Shown here: positions 1 to 8,726 of the stretch, piece after piece
Layout: each line of letters starts with the position of its first letter
Numbering within the stretch: position 1 is the stretch's first letter
DNA from: an uncultured bacterium
GTDB taxonomy: Bacteria; Patescibacteriota; Minisyncoccia; Phycocordibacterales; UBA9973
Length of the DNA stretch: 34,119 bases
Direction of reading: 5' to 3'
Assembly: GCA_903907175.1 (NCBI GenBank)
Contig: CAIVNB010000069.1
Coordinates: forward strand, 1-34,119
Position numbers and translations under genes: made by a program
Notes under the pieces: generated by a model
The model's input: the letters and a program-made list of their open reading frames with translations, nothing else
The model's database searches: none
What the model was told of the DNA's origin: nothing

Positions 1-2229
1 AAAATCTATGTGTTTTATTTCTTTAGTTCTCTTTTCGTATTCTTCTTTTGATATTTCTTCATAAGGGGCAAGTTGATATACATGTTCTGAACGAGGAAGG
101 AATGATAGCCCTCCAACAATGTCCCAATTTTCATAAACAAAGTTTGCAACTTTTATCCATTCATCAGAGCCAACATAAATTGTAACTGATGGATTGTGCT
201 CAATGTAATTTATTTTTAATTTTTTCCACTCTTCAAGTAAATCAATTGCTGAAACTTCGTTACGTGTGATTGCACCTTCTGGTGCTTTAATTGGAAATTC
301 TAACACTGCGACACTTGAGTTTGCAGTAGAATATCCAACTTCTGCTTTTGAAGGAACTCCCTGATCTTTAATCAAAGCAAAAAGTGGGTCATTTGTAGCA
401 ATACGAACTCGTCGAATAAAATATTTGGCATACCATGGATGCATACCACTCCCAACATATAAAAGTTGTCCTGAATTTCCGTGAGGCTTAACTGTAGTAA
501 TACAAGTAGAATGATTTATACCAAACTTTTTTGCATATTCTTTGTTTGTCTTTATTGCTTCAAGGCGAAGCTCACTTAAAACTTCGGCATTACGAATTGT
601 CTTATTGTCATAATATCCTGTAATTGAAACACCAAGCAAGGCTTCTTCTTCACAATTTTCTTTCCATTCTTTTGATAAGTATCCAAAATGTGTAAGAGTT
701 GCCTGATATGTTCCTAAAATAGTTGAAAGTCTTACTTTTCTTTTCAAATCTTCTACACTATCGTTTGGTCTGACAACAATAGAAGTAAGATTACAGAATT
801 GCTTTGAACGCAAAGTAATCTCTCCACAAGGATTACTTCCTGGAAGACCCACAATAACATTTTGGTCATCAATAATACCAGCCTTTTTCCAATTATCAAT
901 TCTACGCTTTGGTAATTGGGTCATAAGACCACCACGATTGAATATTCCGCGTTCTCCAGTGCCTGATTTTATAAGCTCTATCCATTCATTTAAAAATTCT
1001 GAAGCTGAAGGTTTTTGGGAGTAAACTGCAGAATTATTAGCCATAGAACGCTGACCATTATCAATCCAGAATTGACCTTGTTTGCTCTTTCTCATTGACT
1101 CGTCATCAATATCGGAAAGTGAGATAAGAGCACTTCGGCGTACTCCACCTGCAACTACAATCAAACCAATCTGACAAATAATATCATGGAGATCTATATT
1201 GGTTAGTCTTTTCGCCTGACGCGCTAATATTTTAGTTTTAGTAAAATTAATTAAATCTATGAGTGGCTGAGGGCCTGAAGCTCTTCCCCCTGCAGTTTTC
1301 AATCGTGCCCCTGCTGGACGAACTTTGGAATAATCAAAATTAATATCATAACCATCTGCCCAAGTCTTACATGCAAGAACATATGCATCCGCCCATCCTT
1401 CTTTACTGTCTTCCACAACGTGTGTTGCTAATTTTTTTCCTGTCTGTCTTCTTATCTGAGGAAATTTTTGTACAGTTTCTGATTCAACAGAAAAGCCTAA
1501 ACCTGCTCCACACATTAAGATGTACATTATTTCTCCAAGATCCTGCCATGCAGATGGTGCAACAAAAGAACAATTGTATGCCCAGACATTTGATTTTTTA
1601 CAAGCCTCACCCGAGGACCATAAAAGTCTCATTGAAGGACAAACATCTTGTTTTAAAATTCCCTCGCGGACATCCTTAAAATCTTTATCGGAAAATTTCT
1701 TACCGAGATTTTCTTTCATGTAAGCCATGAAACGATCTGTTGTTTCTATCCAAGTCTCACGTCTTCCAAGATTATCTTGCCATTTTGAATATGTTCTATA
1801 AAAAATAAATTCCTCGTATGACCCAACAAAGTATGAACTTGATTCATCAAAAACTTTTTTGTTTTCAGATGGAACAATACCAACTTCTTTTCTTAATTCT
1901 GCTCTTTTTGACCTATATAAAATATAAGATTTAGCTGTTGTATGATATCCGAGATCCATAAGATGTGCTTCTACTAAATCTTGGATCAATTCAACGGTTG
2001 GAATAAATTTTTCTTCTCCTTTTTCTTCATTTATGTGTGTTAATTTGTGAAAAACTTTATTTGCAACACCTTCTGCTTCTTTTTCTCCACCTTCGTGGGT
2101 TATAATAAAAGCTTTATTAACCGCATCAATAATTTTTTCAATACTAAAAGGAATAATTTCCCCTTCACGATTTCTAATGCTTTTAATTTTACCTAACTCT
2201 TTCTTGCTCAAAGTGTTGCTTTTATCCAT
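1..2229 (-). CDS. nrdJ: Adenosylcobalamin-dependent (class II) ribonucleoside-triphosphate reductase, 3' end cut by window edge
   Basis: This enzyme reduces ribonucleotides to deoxyribonucleotides for DNA synthesis, using a cobalamin-generated thiyl radical. I translated 743 codons from ATG at 2229 with no stop before base 1, so the C-terminus is missing. Residues about 18-110 look like an ATP-cone allosteric domain (NREGEIIPFSIEKII). The active-site pattern of monomeric class II enzymes is present: Cys220 (AYNCSF), the radical cysteine Cys468 with Asn466 and Glu470 (SNPCGEI), and Cys479 (FCNL). The C-terminal redox cysteines expected in the family would lie outside the window. The start is supported by a promoter whose -10 is 7 nt upstream. 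The monomeric type resembles the Lactobacillus leichmannii enzyme, but the ATP cone is an extra N-terminal domain. The family call is firm; the subclass is slightly less so. Confidence 0.9.
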   Translation of the reverse strand, partial: MDKSNTLSKKELGKIKSIRNREGEIIPFSIEKIIDAVNKAFIITHEGGEKEAEGVANKVFHKLTHINEEKGEEKFIPTVELIQDLVEAHLMDLGYHTTAKSYILYRSKRAELRKEVGIVPSENKKVFDESSSYFVGSYEEFIFYRTYSKWQDNLGRRETWIETTDRFMAYMKENLGKKFSDKDFKDVREGILKQDVCPSMRLLWSSGEACKKSNVWAYNCSFVAPSAWQDLGEIMYILMCGAGLGFSVESETVQKFPQIRRQTGKKLATHVVEDSKEGWADAYVLACKTWADGYDINFDYSKVRPAGARLKTAGGRASGPQPLIDLINFTKTKILARQAKRLTNIDLHDIICQIGLIVVAGGVRRSALISLSDIDDESMRKSKQGQFWIDNGQRSMANNSAVYSQKPSASEFLNEWIELIKSGTGERGIFNRGGLMTQLPKRRIDNWKKAGIIDDQNVIVGLPGSNPCGEITLRSKQFCNLTSIVVRPNDSVEDLKRKVRLSTILGTYQATLTHFGYLSKEWKENCEEEALLGVSITGYYDNKTIRNAEVLSELRLEAIKTNKEYAKKFGINHSTCITTVKPHGNSGQLLYVGSGMHPWYAKYFIRRVRIATNDPLFALIKDQGVPSKAEVGYSTANSSVAVLEFPIKAPEGAITRNEVSAIDLLEEWKKLKINYIEHNPSVTIYVGSDEWIKVANFVYENWDIVGGLSFLPRSEHVYQLAPYEEISKEEYEKRTKEIKHIDF

Positions 2230-2236
2230 AACAATT

Positions 2237-2264
2237 ATTTTACTCTTTTCTAGCACTTAAACAA
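2237..2264 (-). promoter_or_regulatory. Promoter of nrdJ, leaderless type
   Basis: Read on the minus strand, TTGTTT (2264-2259), a 16-bp spacer and TAAAAT (2242-2237) are followed by 7 nt and the nrdJ ATG. The start of transcription would fall at or next to the start codon, so the mRNA is probably leaderless. No Shine-Dalgarno sequence is visible. Confidence 0.55.
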
Positions 2265-2339
2265 GAAAATCTACTAAATGAAACAACTTGAAAGTCTTGT
2301 AAAATGGCTTACTTAAAAATGCCTAATTCTAAACGATTT

Positions 2340-2807
2340 TTAACGCAAAAATTCTACCCTATTCCCTACTTCTAAATTATTCTTTTCAGAAAAACCATCA
2401 AAAACTTCAAGAACATACCTATTATCCACACCTGGTCCAAAAGAGTTTGGATACGAAGATGGTTGCGCACCTTTTTTTATATAAATTACTTTCAAATCAT
2501 CATTAATCCAAATCATATCAATAGGAAAATTCATATCTTTCATCCAAAAATAATTTCTTTGAGGTTTTGAAAATATAAAAAGCATTCCTTCATTTTCTTT
2601 TATATTTTCTCTACCAGAAAGTCCTTTTTCTTGATCCTTTTTGGTTAAGGCAAGATCAACTTTTACTATTTGTCCCGCAATTTTTACATATTTTATATCA
2701 TCTCCGGTTGTTTTTCTTAAAAAAATGTTCTGGCTGGTTAAAAAAAGTCCAATTATCACTAAAAAAAATGCACTTACAATAAAAATAGAGTATTTTTTAA
2801 ATTTCAT
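2340..2807 (-). CDS. DUF192 family protein, membrane-anchored
   Basis: This is a 155-residue protein. The N-terminus is Lys-rich and followed by one hydrophobic segment (about residues 7-26), so it is anchored in or exported across the membrane. The rest matches the DUF192 pattern: a region with KGLSGRENIKENEGMLFIF, then NYFWMKDMNFPIDMIWIN and a C-terminal VLEVFDGFSEKNNLEVGNRV. The family's molecular role is not established. I chose the ATG at 2807 (MKFKKYS) because longer in-frame starts would run into the upstream decarboxylase gene, whose stop is at 2818. The 10-nt gap suggests cotranscription with that gene. The family assignment is fairly sure; the function is unknown. Confidence 0.8.
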   Translation of the reverse strand: MKFKKYSIFIVSAFFLVIIGLFLTSQNIFLRKTTGDDIKYVKIAGQIVKVDLALTKKDQEKGLSGRENIKENEGMLFIFSKPQRNYFWMKDMNFPIDMIWINDDLKVIYIKKGAQPSSYPNSFGPGVDNRYVLEVFDGFSEKNNLEVGNRVEFLR

Positions 2808-2817
2808 AGAAAAAATT

Positions 2818-4212
2818 TTATTTATGTTCTCCATTCCAACCAAAAAGTTTTCCGATTGATTCTGCTGTTTCACGTTTTCGAATTATTTGAGTCATCCCAT
2901 CTGAAGCAATTATTTTTGCGGGTTCAGAAAGTAAGCAATGATGCGATGAGAGACTATCTTGATAGGCACCAGTATCCAAAAAAGCAACATACTGATCTTC
3001 ACCCTCAGGAATTTTTGGCATAAGAATATAATTTCCTCCAGCAGTATATTTATCATCAGAATCACAAGTACTTCCTGCAAACCAAACTGTCTTAAAAGGT
3101 CCATGCATATTATTGAGTGGTATCGTATGCCATCTCTGGTGAATCGTCCAAGTATCTTTCAAGTCATTAATAAAACTTCCATCAATAACGTACCATGCTT
3201 TCGCATTTGCTTTTGGAATATATTTTTTAGAAATTACTTTATAAATTGTTATTTGTGATGGTGCAACGATATACTGTCCCCATTCTACTGCCAAATTTGG
3301 ATGTCTAATCCCTGCTTTGTCTGATAAATTTTTTAAAATTTTTATCATCTTACTTGAAACACCTTTCGCAGTGTAAAACTTTTTCTTTTCATAAGGAACA
3401 CCAAACCCACCACCAATATCTAATGTATCTAAACTAGGATGTATTTTTTGTAATTGTACGTAAATAGAGAATGCATGTTTAATGCCATCTAAAATGCTTT
3501 TCTGAGTCTTTATCTGTGAACCCAAATGATAATGCATTATTTTTAGATTCTTCATCTTACCTAAAGACAAGACATCTTTCTCAGATAAGCCAAAACGATC
3601 AAATTTTTTGTCCCAATGTGTATCAGCTTTAATATCGAGATCTACCCGAATCCCTGTATCACCTTTGTATTTTGATAATCTATCAATTTCTTCCCATCCT
3701 TCAATAATAGGTATAATGTTCATACCTTTTCCACGCAATTCTTCAATTAAATCAAGATATTGGTCTGTTTTTGGACCATTGCAAAGAACTCTAATTTTTG
3801 AATTGAACTTCTCCCCTTCCCATAATTTTTTTACAATCCAAAGCTCATTTGCAGAGGTAACTTCCAAATTTCCTCCCTCTGAAAGAATTGGTAATATAAA
3901 TTCCTTATTTTGATTTACTTTCATTGGATAATGATAATAGAATTTACCCTTATATCCATAAATCTTCATGTATGCTTGAAAATAACCAATCAAATCTTTA
4001 AGTCTGTCTTCTATGATAAAGGGGAAAACTATTTGAAGGGGTGTCCCATATTTAATAGCAAGCCTGCTTAAGTCATAGACATGATATCCTTCTGTTGCAG
4101 TAAGATTGCCATCTTTGCTCACACCTAAAAATTGCGTATTGAATTCGTCAATACCCAATTTCCAAAATTTTCGCCAATTCTTCCCCTGTTTTTTTACTTT
4201 TTTCTTTCCCAT
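2818..4212 (-). CDS. speA: SpeA-like PLP-dependent arginine decarboxylase
   Basis: The product is a 464-residue fold-type III PLP decarboxylase, most like biosynthetic arginine decarboxylase, which converts arginine to agmatine for polyamine synthesis. The PLP lysine is Lys98 in HYPMKVNQN, the SpeA-type form of the motif. His229 lies in HYHLGSQ, and the phosphate-binding glycines are in LDIGGGFGVPY (residues 265-274). A second-subunit active-site cysteine is likely in STCDSDD, followed by DTGAYQDS. SpeA of E. coli is about 660 residues, so this protein is much shorter and lacks extra inserted and C-terminal regions. Diaminopimelate or ornithine decarboxylase activity is an alternative; the lysine motif favours SpeA. 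The first 18 residues are strongly basic. It lies downstream of tgt but has its own promoter. Confidence 0.75.
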   Translation of the reverse strand: MGKKKVKKQGKNWRKFWKLGIDEFNTQFLGVSKDGNLTATEGYHVYDLSRLAIKYGTPLQIVFPFIIEDRLKDLIGYFQAYMKIYGYKGKFYYHYPMKVNQNKEFILPILSEGGNLEVTSANELWIVKKLWEGEKFNSKIRVLCNGPKTDQYLDLIEELRGKGMNIIPIIEGWEEIDRLSKYKGDTGIRVDLDIKADTHWDKKFDRFGLSEKDVLSLGKMKNLKIMHYHLGSQIKTQKSILDGIKHAFSIYVQLQKIHPSLDTLDIGGGFGVPYEKKKFYTAKGVSSKMIKILKNLSDKAGIRHPNLAVEWGQYIVAPSQITIYKVISKKYIPKANAKAWYVIDGSFINDLKDTWTIHQRWHTIPLNNMHGPFKTVWFAGSTCDSDDKYTAGGNYILMPKIPEGEDQYVAFLDTGAYQDSLSSHHCLLSEPAKIIASDGMTQIIRKRETAESIGKLFGWNGEHK

Positions 4213-4224
4213 CTAAGTAAAATT

Positions 4225-4252
4225 ATTATAGCAACCTGTCAAAATTTGTAAA
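4225..4252 (-). promoter_or_regulatory. Promoter of the SpeA-like gene
   Basis: On the minus strand, TTTACA (4252-4247), 16 bp and a consensus TATAAT (4230-4225) precede the ATG at 4212 by 12 nt. The 5' leader would be only about 5 nt, nearly leaderless. A TTGACA also lies here but is only 6 bp from TATAAT, too close to act as its -35. Confidence 0.55.
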
Positions 4253-4257
4253 GATAA

Positions 4258-5571
4258 TTACCCACCTTTTAAATAGTTCCCCAAAAAATCTTCTTTGAAT
4301 TCAAAAAAGTTGTCGTCTAAAATTGATTGTCGAATTTTTTTTACCAAGCTAACAATAAAATGCAAATTATGAATTGAAGCAAGTGTGCCTGCCAACATTT
4401 CTTTGCCATGAAATAAATGTGCAATATAGCTCCTTGTGTAATTTTTACAAGAATAACATTCACAATCTTTCTCAATTGGTGAAAAATCATCTCTAAATTT
4501 TTTATTTGTAATAATTATTTTACCAAGCTTTGTATAAATAGTTCCATTCCTTCCAAGTCGTGTTGGTAGTACGCAATCAAAAAGATCTACTCCATTTTCT
4601 ATTCCCATAAATAAATCCTCTGGCTCACCTATCCCAAGTAAGTGACGCGGTTTTTCTTCTGGCAATATTTCATTGACCCATTTTACTGCAGAAGACATAT
4701 CTTCTTTTGCAAAAGATCCACCAATACCAAAACCATCAAAATGTTTTCCATCAACATTTATTTCAGAAATTATTTTTGCAGATTCTTTCCGCAAAGATTC
4801 TTCTCTGCCTCCTTGCACAATTCCAAAAAGTGCTTGAGTAAAAAACAAAGCAGAATTTTCTTGAGGTGAGCTTCTTTCGATTTCGAATGTCCGAGGGTCC
4901 CGCCCCGTACTCGGGGAAGGGTGCAGGACTGAGAAATTGGAAGAAGCGAGGCGAATGTGTTCCCTTAAACTTCTCTCTGCCCAACGGTGAGTTCGTTCGA
5001 GAGCCTCACTTTGATATTTTAAATCCTCTGTTGGACTAGTACACTCATCAAAAGCAAAAATAATATCCGCACCAAGGTTACGTTGAATCTGAATTGATTT
5101 TTCAGGAGTAATATAGTGGATGGAACCATCTAAGTGTGATTTAAAAGAAACTCCATCATGTCCAATTTTCGCAAGTCGTGGAGCATCAGAGTCATCAAAA
5201 CGTTCAGGTATTAAAAGAGATGGGTCGGTAATTTTTGTAATCTTTGAAATATCTTTTCCATAAGCAGCGCCTAACGAAAAAACCTGGAAACCCCCAGAGT
5301 CGGTCATCGTCGGACCCTTCCAATTCATAAATTTCCCTATTCCTCCAGCATCTCGCACAATTTCATCTCCTGGTTGTAAATATAAGTGATAAGTATTCCC
5401 AAGTACTACTTCTGTGCCTGCGTCTCGCACCTGTTCAGGATTTAAAGATTTAATCGTCGCTTTAGTCCCCACCGCGACAAATGCTGGTGTATAAATTACC
5501 CCATGTACGGTCTCCAGTGTTCCAGCCCGCCCCAAGTTGCCTTTTAACTTTTTTTCGATTTTAAAATTCAT
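4258..5571 (-). CDS. tgt: tRNA-guanine transglycosylase (queuine tRNA-ribosyltransferase)
   Basis: Tgt exchanges guanine at the wobble position of GUN-anticodon tRNAs for a queuosine precursor. The 437-residue protein has the expected residues: Asp91 in TDSGGFQ, Asp176 in FAFDECT, the nucleophile Asp332 in FDCVLPTRLGRNG, and the zinc site Cys370, Cys372, Cys375 and His401 (CECYSC, HNLHF). Spacing within the zinc site matches the E. coli enzyme. It is longer than the usual roughly 375 residues because of two insertions: one at about residues 103-135 after FSLGAAYG, and one at about 207-240, before QALFGIVQGG, that is encoded by GC-rich palindromic DNA. It starts 4 nt after the mreC stop, so it is cotranscribed with proS-mreB-mreC. 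No queuosine synthesis genes are visible nearby. Confidence 0.93.
   Translation of the reverse strand: MNFKIEKKLKGNLGRAGTLETVHGVIYTPAFVAVGTKATIKSLNPEQVRDAGTEVVLGNTYHLYLQPGDEIVRDAGGIGKFMNWKGPTMTDSGGFQVFSLGAAYGKDISKITKITDPSLLIPERFDDSDAPRLAKIGHDGVSFKSHLDGSIHYITPEKSIQIQRNLGADIIFAFDECTSPTEDLKYQSEALERTHRWAERSLREHIRLASSNFSVLHPSPSTGRDPRTFEIERSSPQENSALFFTQALFGIVQGGREESLRKESAKIISEINVDGKHFDGFGIGGSFAKEDMSSAVKWVNEILPEEKPRHLLGIGEPEDLFMGIENGVDLFDCVLPTRLGRNGTIYTKLGKIIITNKKFRDDFSPIEKDCECYSCKNYTRSYIAHLFHGKEMLAGTLASIHNLHFIVSLVKKIRQSILDDNFFEFKEDFLGNYLKGG
4852..4952 (-). repeat. In-frame palindromic insertion inside tgt
   Basis: About 30 extra codons interrupt Tgt between its LREHI and QALFGIVQGG segments. The DNA here is much more GC-rich than its surroundings. 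It can fold into a hairpin: CCCCG (4903-4907), loop TACT, CGGGG (4912-4916), extended after a bulge by CCC (4899-4901) with GGG (4919-4921). The encoded peptide is rich in Ser, Pro, Arg and Thr and looks unstructured. It resembles a small palindromic element inserted in frame, as known for Rickettsia palindromic elements. Boundaries are approximate, and a lineage-specific loop is an alternative. Confidence 0.45.
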
Positions 5572-5575
5572 TACA

Positions 5576-6367
5576 TTATTTCTCTACTTCTACAGATTTT
5601 AATTGAAAAATATTTACGGGGCTCGAAAGAAGTGCCTTTTGATATGAATCGCGCGGATCAGAAAGAATTGTTTGTACTATTGCAACGGTATGTGGTGTTA
5701 TCCCTGGCAAAAAAACTTCTGCCCCTTTTTCTATTAAAAAATCTCTAGGCAGTAACATCTCAAAATTTCCTCCACCTCTACCAATGACTTGCATATAAGC
5801 ATCCCTACCAGATACAACAACTTCCGTTTTTTCTGCTGGATTTGAAAATAAAATAACTTTAGAGGAATTTGAATAAACCTCTCCGATTTTCCCAATCGGC
5901 ACGTTCCCTTGCGCAAAAACTTTTTGTCCAATGATAATTCCGTTTTTTGTTCCAATATCTATGATAAAAGTATCGTACGGAGAACTATTTGGTTTAGACA
6001 AAATATTTCCAAGAATTAGATTGTTATTTCCCCCACTTCTTCCCAACGCATCCTTGAGTTTAGTATTTTCATCTAGAATAGAATTGTAATTCGACATCCT
6101 CGCTTCATCAAGACTCTGATTTAACTTTAGAGTCTGGTTTTCTAAAGAAAGCATTTTCTTAGAATTAAAATATACCCCCAAATTTTTAAAATTATTTCCA
6201 ATATTGTTACCTAAAAATACAAAAGGACGAAAAACAAAATGAGAAGTAGCAGATAGTCCACTCATTACACCTGATCTAAAATAAATTAAAAAAAGAAAAA
6301 AAACAGCAATTAATGCCACTCTCTTAATCTTTTGTCTTTTTATTTTTTTATCTAGGAGGTAACTCAT
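5576..6367 (-). CDS. mreC: Rod shape-determining protein MreC
   Basis: MreC is the periplasmic scaffold that links the MreB filament to the cell-wall elongation machinery. The 263-residue protein has a basic cytoplasmic N-terminus, one transmembrane segment (about residues 17-32), a coiled-coil stretch (about 70-105, with LENQTLKLNQSLDEA), and the beta-domain pair typical of MreC (ILSKPNSSPYDTFIIDIG, GIIIGQKVFAQGNVPIGKIGEV in successive stretches). I prefer the ATG at 6367 over the upstream TTG at 6379. It overlaps the end of mreB by 20 nt, which implies translational coupling. No MreD gene follows; tgt comes next. Confidence 0.9.
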   Translation of the reverse strand: MSYLLDKKIKRQKIKRVALIAVFFLFLIYFRSGVMSGLSATSHFVFRPFVFLGNNIGNNFKNLGVYFNSKKMLSLENQTLKLNQSLDEARMSNYNSILDENTKLKDALGRSGGNNNLILGNILSKPNSSPYDTFIIDIGTKNGIIIGQKVFAQGNVPIGKIGEVYSNSSKVILFSNPAEKTEVVVSGRDAYMQVIGRGGGNFEMLLPRDFLIEKGAEVFLPGITPHTVAIVQTILSDPRDSYQKALLSSPVNIFQLKSVEVEK

Positions 6368-7394
6368 CTTGATTACCAATCAAAACTTCACGATAATATT
6401 CTAAATCGTCGAGTATAATTCCAGTCCCTCTTGCAACAGCTGAAAGTGGATCATCTACTACATAAACAGGAATTCTAAGCGCATTTTGTAAAAGCCTATC
6501 AATCCCTAAAAGCAAAGCCCCTCCCCCAGAGAGCATTATACCGTTATGCATTATATCTGATAGAATTTCAGGTGGAGTAGTTTCGAGTACATCCTTTACT
6601 CCTTCAACAAAATCTTTTATTGAAAGAGAAATTGCCTCACGAACATCAGAATCAGTTACCACCACCTCACGAGGCAATCCTGTTAATAAATCTCTTCCTC
6701 TTACCTCTATTTCCATATACTCTCCTGGAATAACAGATCCAATAGAAATTTTAATAAATTCGGCAGTTCTTTCTCCAATAAGTATCTTAAATTCATCTCG
6801 CATATAAGTGATAATGTCATTATTTAGTCTATCACCTGCAATTTTTAAATTTTTTGATTTTACTATTCCCCCAAGAGAAATAACTGCAATATCAGTAGTG
6901 CCTCCACCGATATCTATCACCATAGAGCCAGTAGCATCTTTAATGGGAAGTCTAATGCCAATAGCCGCAGCCATCGGCTCCTCTACTAAAAATACTTCCC
7001 GAGCTCCAGCCGAGCGAGCAGCATCATAAACTGCCCTTGTCTCCACATTTGTTGTGCCTGATGGTACTCCAATCAAGACTCTCGGTCTTGCTATTTTTTT
7101 TGACATTTTGTCTGCCTTATTAATTAGATACGAAAGCATTTCTTCGGTTACTTCAAAGTCTGAAATAACGCCATCAACAAGTGGCCTTATCGCCTTTATA
7201 TGTCCTGGAGTTCTCCCAAGCATTTCTTTTGCTTTTGCACCTACCGCCAAGATTTGACTAGTCTTCATATTCACAGCCACAACCGAAGGTTCATTTATGA
7301 CAATTCCATGACCCTTCAAATACACCAAAGTATTAGATGTTCCTAAGTCTATGCCAATATCATTTGAAACTAATTTGTAAAATTTATCAAACAT
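6348..7394 (-). CDS. mreB: Rod shape-determining protein MreB (bacterial actin)
   Basis: This is the actin-like cytoskeletal ATPase that positions cell-wall synthesis under the inner membrane. At 348 residues it has the usual length. Nucleotide-binding motifs are in order: phosphate 1 near the N-terminus (GIDLGTSNTLVYLKG), phosphate 2 (DIGGGTTDIAV, about residues 160-170) and the adenosine motif near residue 290 (LSGGGALLLGID). It starts 9 nt after the proS stop and overlaps mreC, so the order on the minus strand is proS-mreB-mreC-tgt. Its presence suggests a cell that elongates rather than a strict coccus. Confidence 0.95.
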   Translation of the reverse strand: MFDKFYKLVSNDIGIDLGTSNTLVYLKGHGIVINEPSVVAVNMKTSQILAVGAKAKEMLGRTPGHIKAIRPLVDGVISDFEVTEEMLSYLINKADKMSKKIARPRVLIGVPSGTTNVETRAVYDAARSAGAREVFLVEEPMAAAIGIRLPIKDATGSMVIDIGGGTTDIAVISLGGIVKSKNLKIAGDRLNNDIITYMRDEFKILIGERTAEFIKISIGSVIPGEYMEIEVRGRDLLTGLPREVVVTDSDVREAISLSIKDFVEGVKDVLETTPPEILSDIMHNGIMLSGGGALLLGIDRLLQNALRIPVYVVDDPLSAVARGTGIILDDLEYYREVLIGNQDELPPR

Positions 7395-7403
7395 AAAAAT
7401 ACT

Positions 7404-8657
7404 TTAGATGCTAGACTTTAGTAATTTTATTAATTCATCGACAGAAACAACCTTCCCTTTTTCTTCAGTTCTCTTTTTTAATTCAATTCCGTTCTCTTTT
7501 ATACTACGAAGAGATATAACTGCACGATATGGAATACCAATTAAATCAGAATCCGCAAATTTTTCTCCCGCAGATAGTCCCACTCTATCGTCAAATAACA
7601 CTTCTATTCCATTTTTTAATAATTTTTCGTAAACATTATTCGATTCAGCTAAAACCCCATCATCATTTCCCAAAGAAAGTAAATGAACCTGAAATGGAGC
7701 AATAGACTCTGGCCAAATAATACCCTTGTCGTCAGCCAACGCTTCTACCACAGTACCCATAAGACGGCTAAGCCCTATCCCGTAGCAACCCATTAAAATC
7801 GTGTGTTTTTCACCTTTTTCATCTACATAAGATAAATCAAATGGCTCTGAATACTTGGTTTTTAAATCAAAAATGTTACCAACTTCAATAGCTTTGTGTT
7901 CTACTAATTTTTCTTTTTTAAGACCTAAACTTTGCAATACTTCTTCATTAAAAACTTCTTTATTAACAGCGATAGAGCTTTCTTCGTCTATATAAATTGT
8001 GTCTTCACCAGCAGAGGTAATCGTCTGAAATTCATGAGAATATTTTGAAAAAGTTCCGCCAGAAGCAAAAGTGAGATAAGTCAAATGCCCGATACCAGCT
8101 CTCTCGAAAATGGTTTTATAAACTATTTTCATTTTATTATAAAAATTCTCAAAATCTTCTTGTGTAGTGTGAAAAGAATACATGTCTTTCATAATAAATT
8201 CTCTTCCTCTTAGCATCCCTGATTTTGCACGAAGTTCCATTCGGAATTTATTTTGAATTTGATATAAGGCAAGAGGTAAATCTTTATAAGAAGATATGTA
8301 ATTTTTTAGAATTGGCACAACTATTTCTTCGTGAGTAGGGCCAAGTGCAACTTCTCTACCAGATGAATCACTAACCTTATATAAATCTGTCATTGATTCC
8401 CAACGACCTGTTTTTTCCCAATTTTCCTTTGGCTGCATTGAAGGCATCAAAATTTCTTGCCCTCCTGCCTTATCCATTTCTTCTCTAATTATATTTTCAA
8501 TCTTTTTAAGAACACGAAGTCCAAATGGTAAATAAGAATAAACTCCGGCCATTTCCTTATGGATAAATCCTCCACGAATAAGAAATAGAGCGTTATTTGA
8601 CACTTCATCTGTCGGAGCTTCTTTCTTTGTTTTAGTAAAAAGTTTCGATTGTTTCAT
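7404..8657 (-). CDS. proS: Prolyl-tRNA synthetase, short form without editing insertion
   Basis: ProS charges tRNA-Pro with proline. The class II motifs are present: motif 2 (FRMELRAKSGMLRGREFIMK), GPTHEEIVVP, and motif 3 (GIGLSRLMGTVVEALAD). At 417 residues it is well below the usual bacterial length of about 570. It has no INS editing domain between motifs 2 and 3, as in the short alphaproteobacterial and mitochondrial forms, so it probably cannot clear mischarged Ala-tRNA-Pro in cis. I chose ATG 8657 (MKQSKLFTK). A near-consensus promoter ends exactly 7 nt upstream, and longer starts at 8666 or 8768 would lie in the promoter or overlap rpsB. Confidence 0.93.
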   Translation of the reverse strand: MKQSKLFTKTKKEAPTDEVSNNALFLIRGGFIHKEMAGVYSYLPFGLRVLKKIENIIREEMDKAGGQEILMPSMQPKENWEKTGRWESMTDLYKVSDSSGREVALGPTHEEIVVPILKNYISSYKDLPLALYQIQNKFRMELRAKSGMLRGREFIMKDMYSFHTTQEDFENFYNKMKIVYKTIFERAGIGHLTYLTFASGGTFSKYSHEFQTITSAGEDTIYIDEESSIAVNKEVFNEEVLQSLGLKKEKLVEHKAIEVGNIFDLKTKYSEPFDLSYVDEKGEKHTILMGCYGIGLSRLMGTVVEALADDKGIIWPESIAPFQVHLLSLGNDDGVLAESNNVYEKLLKNGIEVLFDDRVGLSAGEKFADSDLIGIPYRAVISLRSIKENGIELKKRTEEKGKVVSVDELIKLLKSSI

Positions 8658-8664
8658 TCCTTCC

Positions 8665-8693
8665 ATATTACCCGAAAAAAGTCTTTTGGTCAA
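8665..8693 (-). promoter_or_regulatory. Promoter of proS-mreB-mreC-tgt, leaderless type
   Basis: On the minus strand, TTGACC (8693-8688), a 17-bp spacer and TAATAT (8670-8665) are followed by GGAAGGA and the ATG at 8657. The 7-nt distance places transcription start at the start codon. GGAAGGA looks like a Shine-Dalgarno sequence but directly abuts the ATG, too close to act as one. Confidence 0.65.
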
Positions 8694-8726
8694 AGAATTA
8701 CAATATATATTAAAAAATGAATAAAT

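Noticed and set aside
4225..4246. TTGACA near the speA start as a -35
   Set aside because: Only 6 bp separate it from TATAAT. With 17 bp spacing the partner hexamer (TACTTA) leaves only 1 nt before the ATG.
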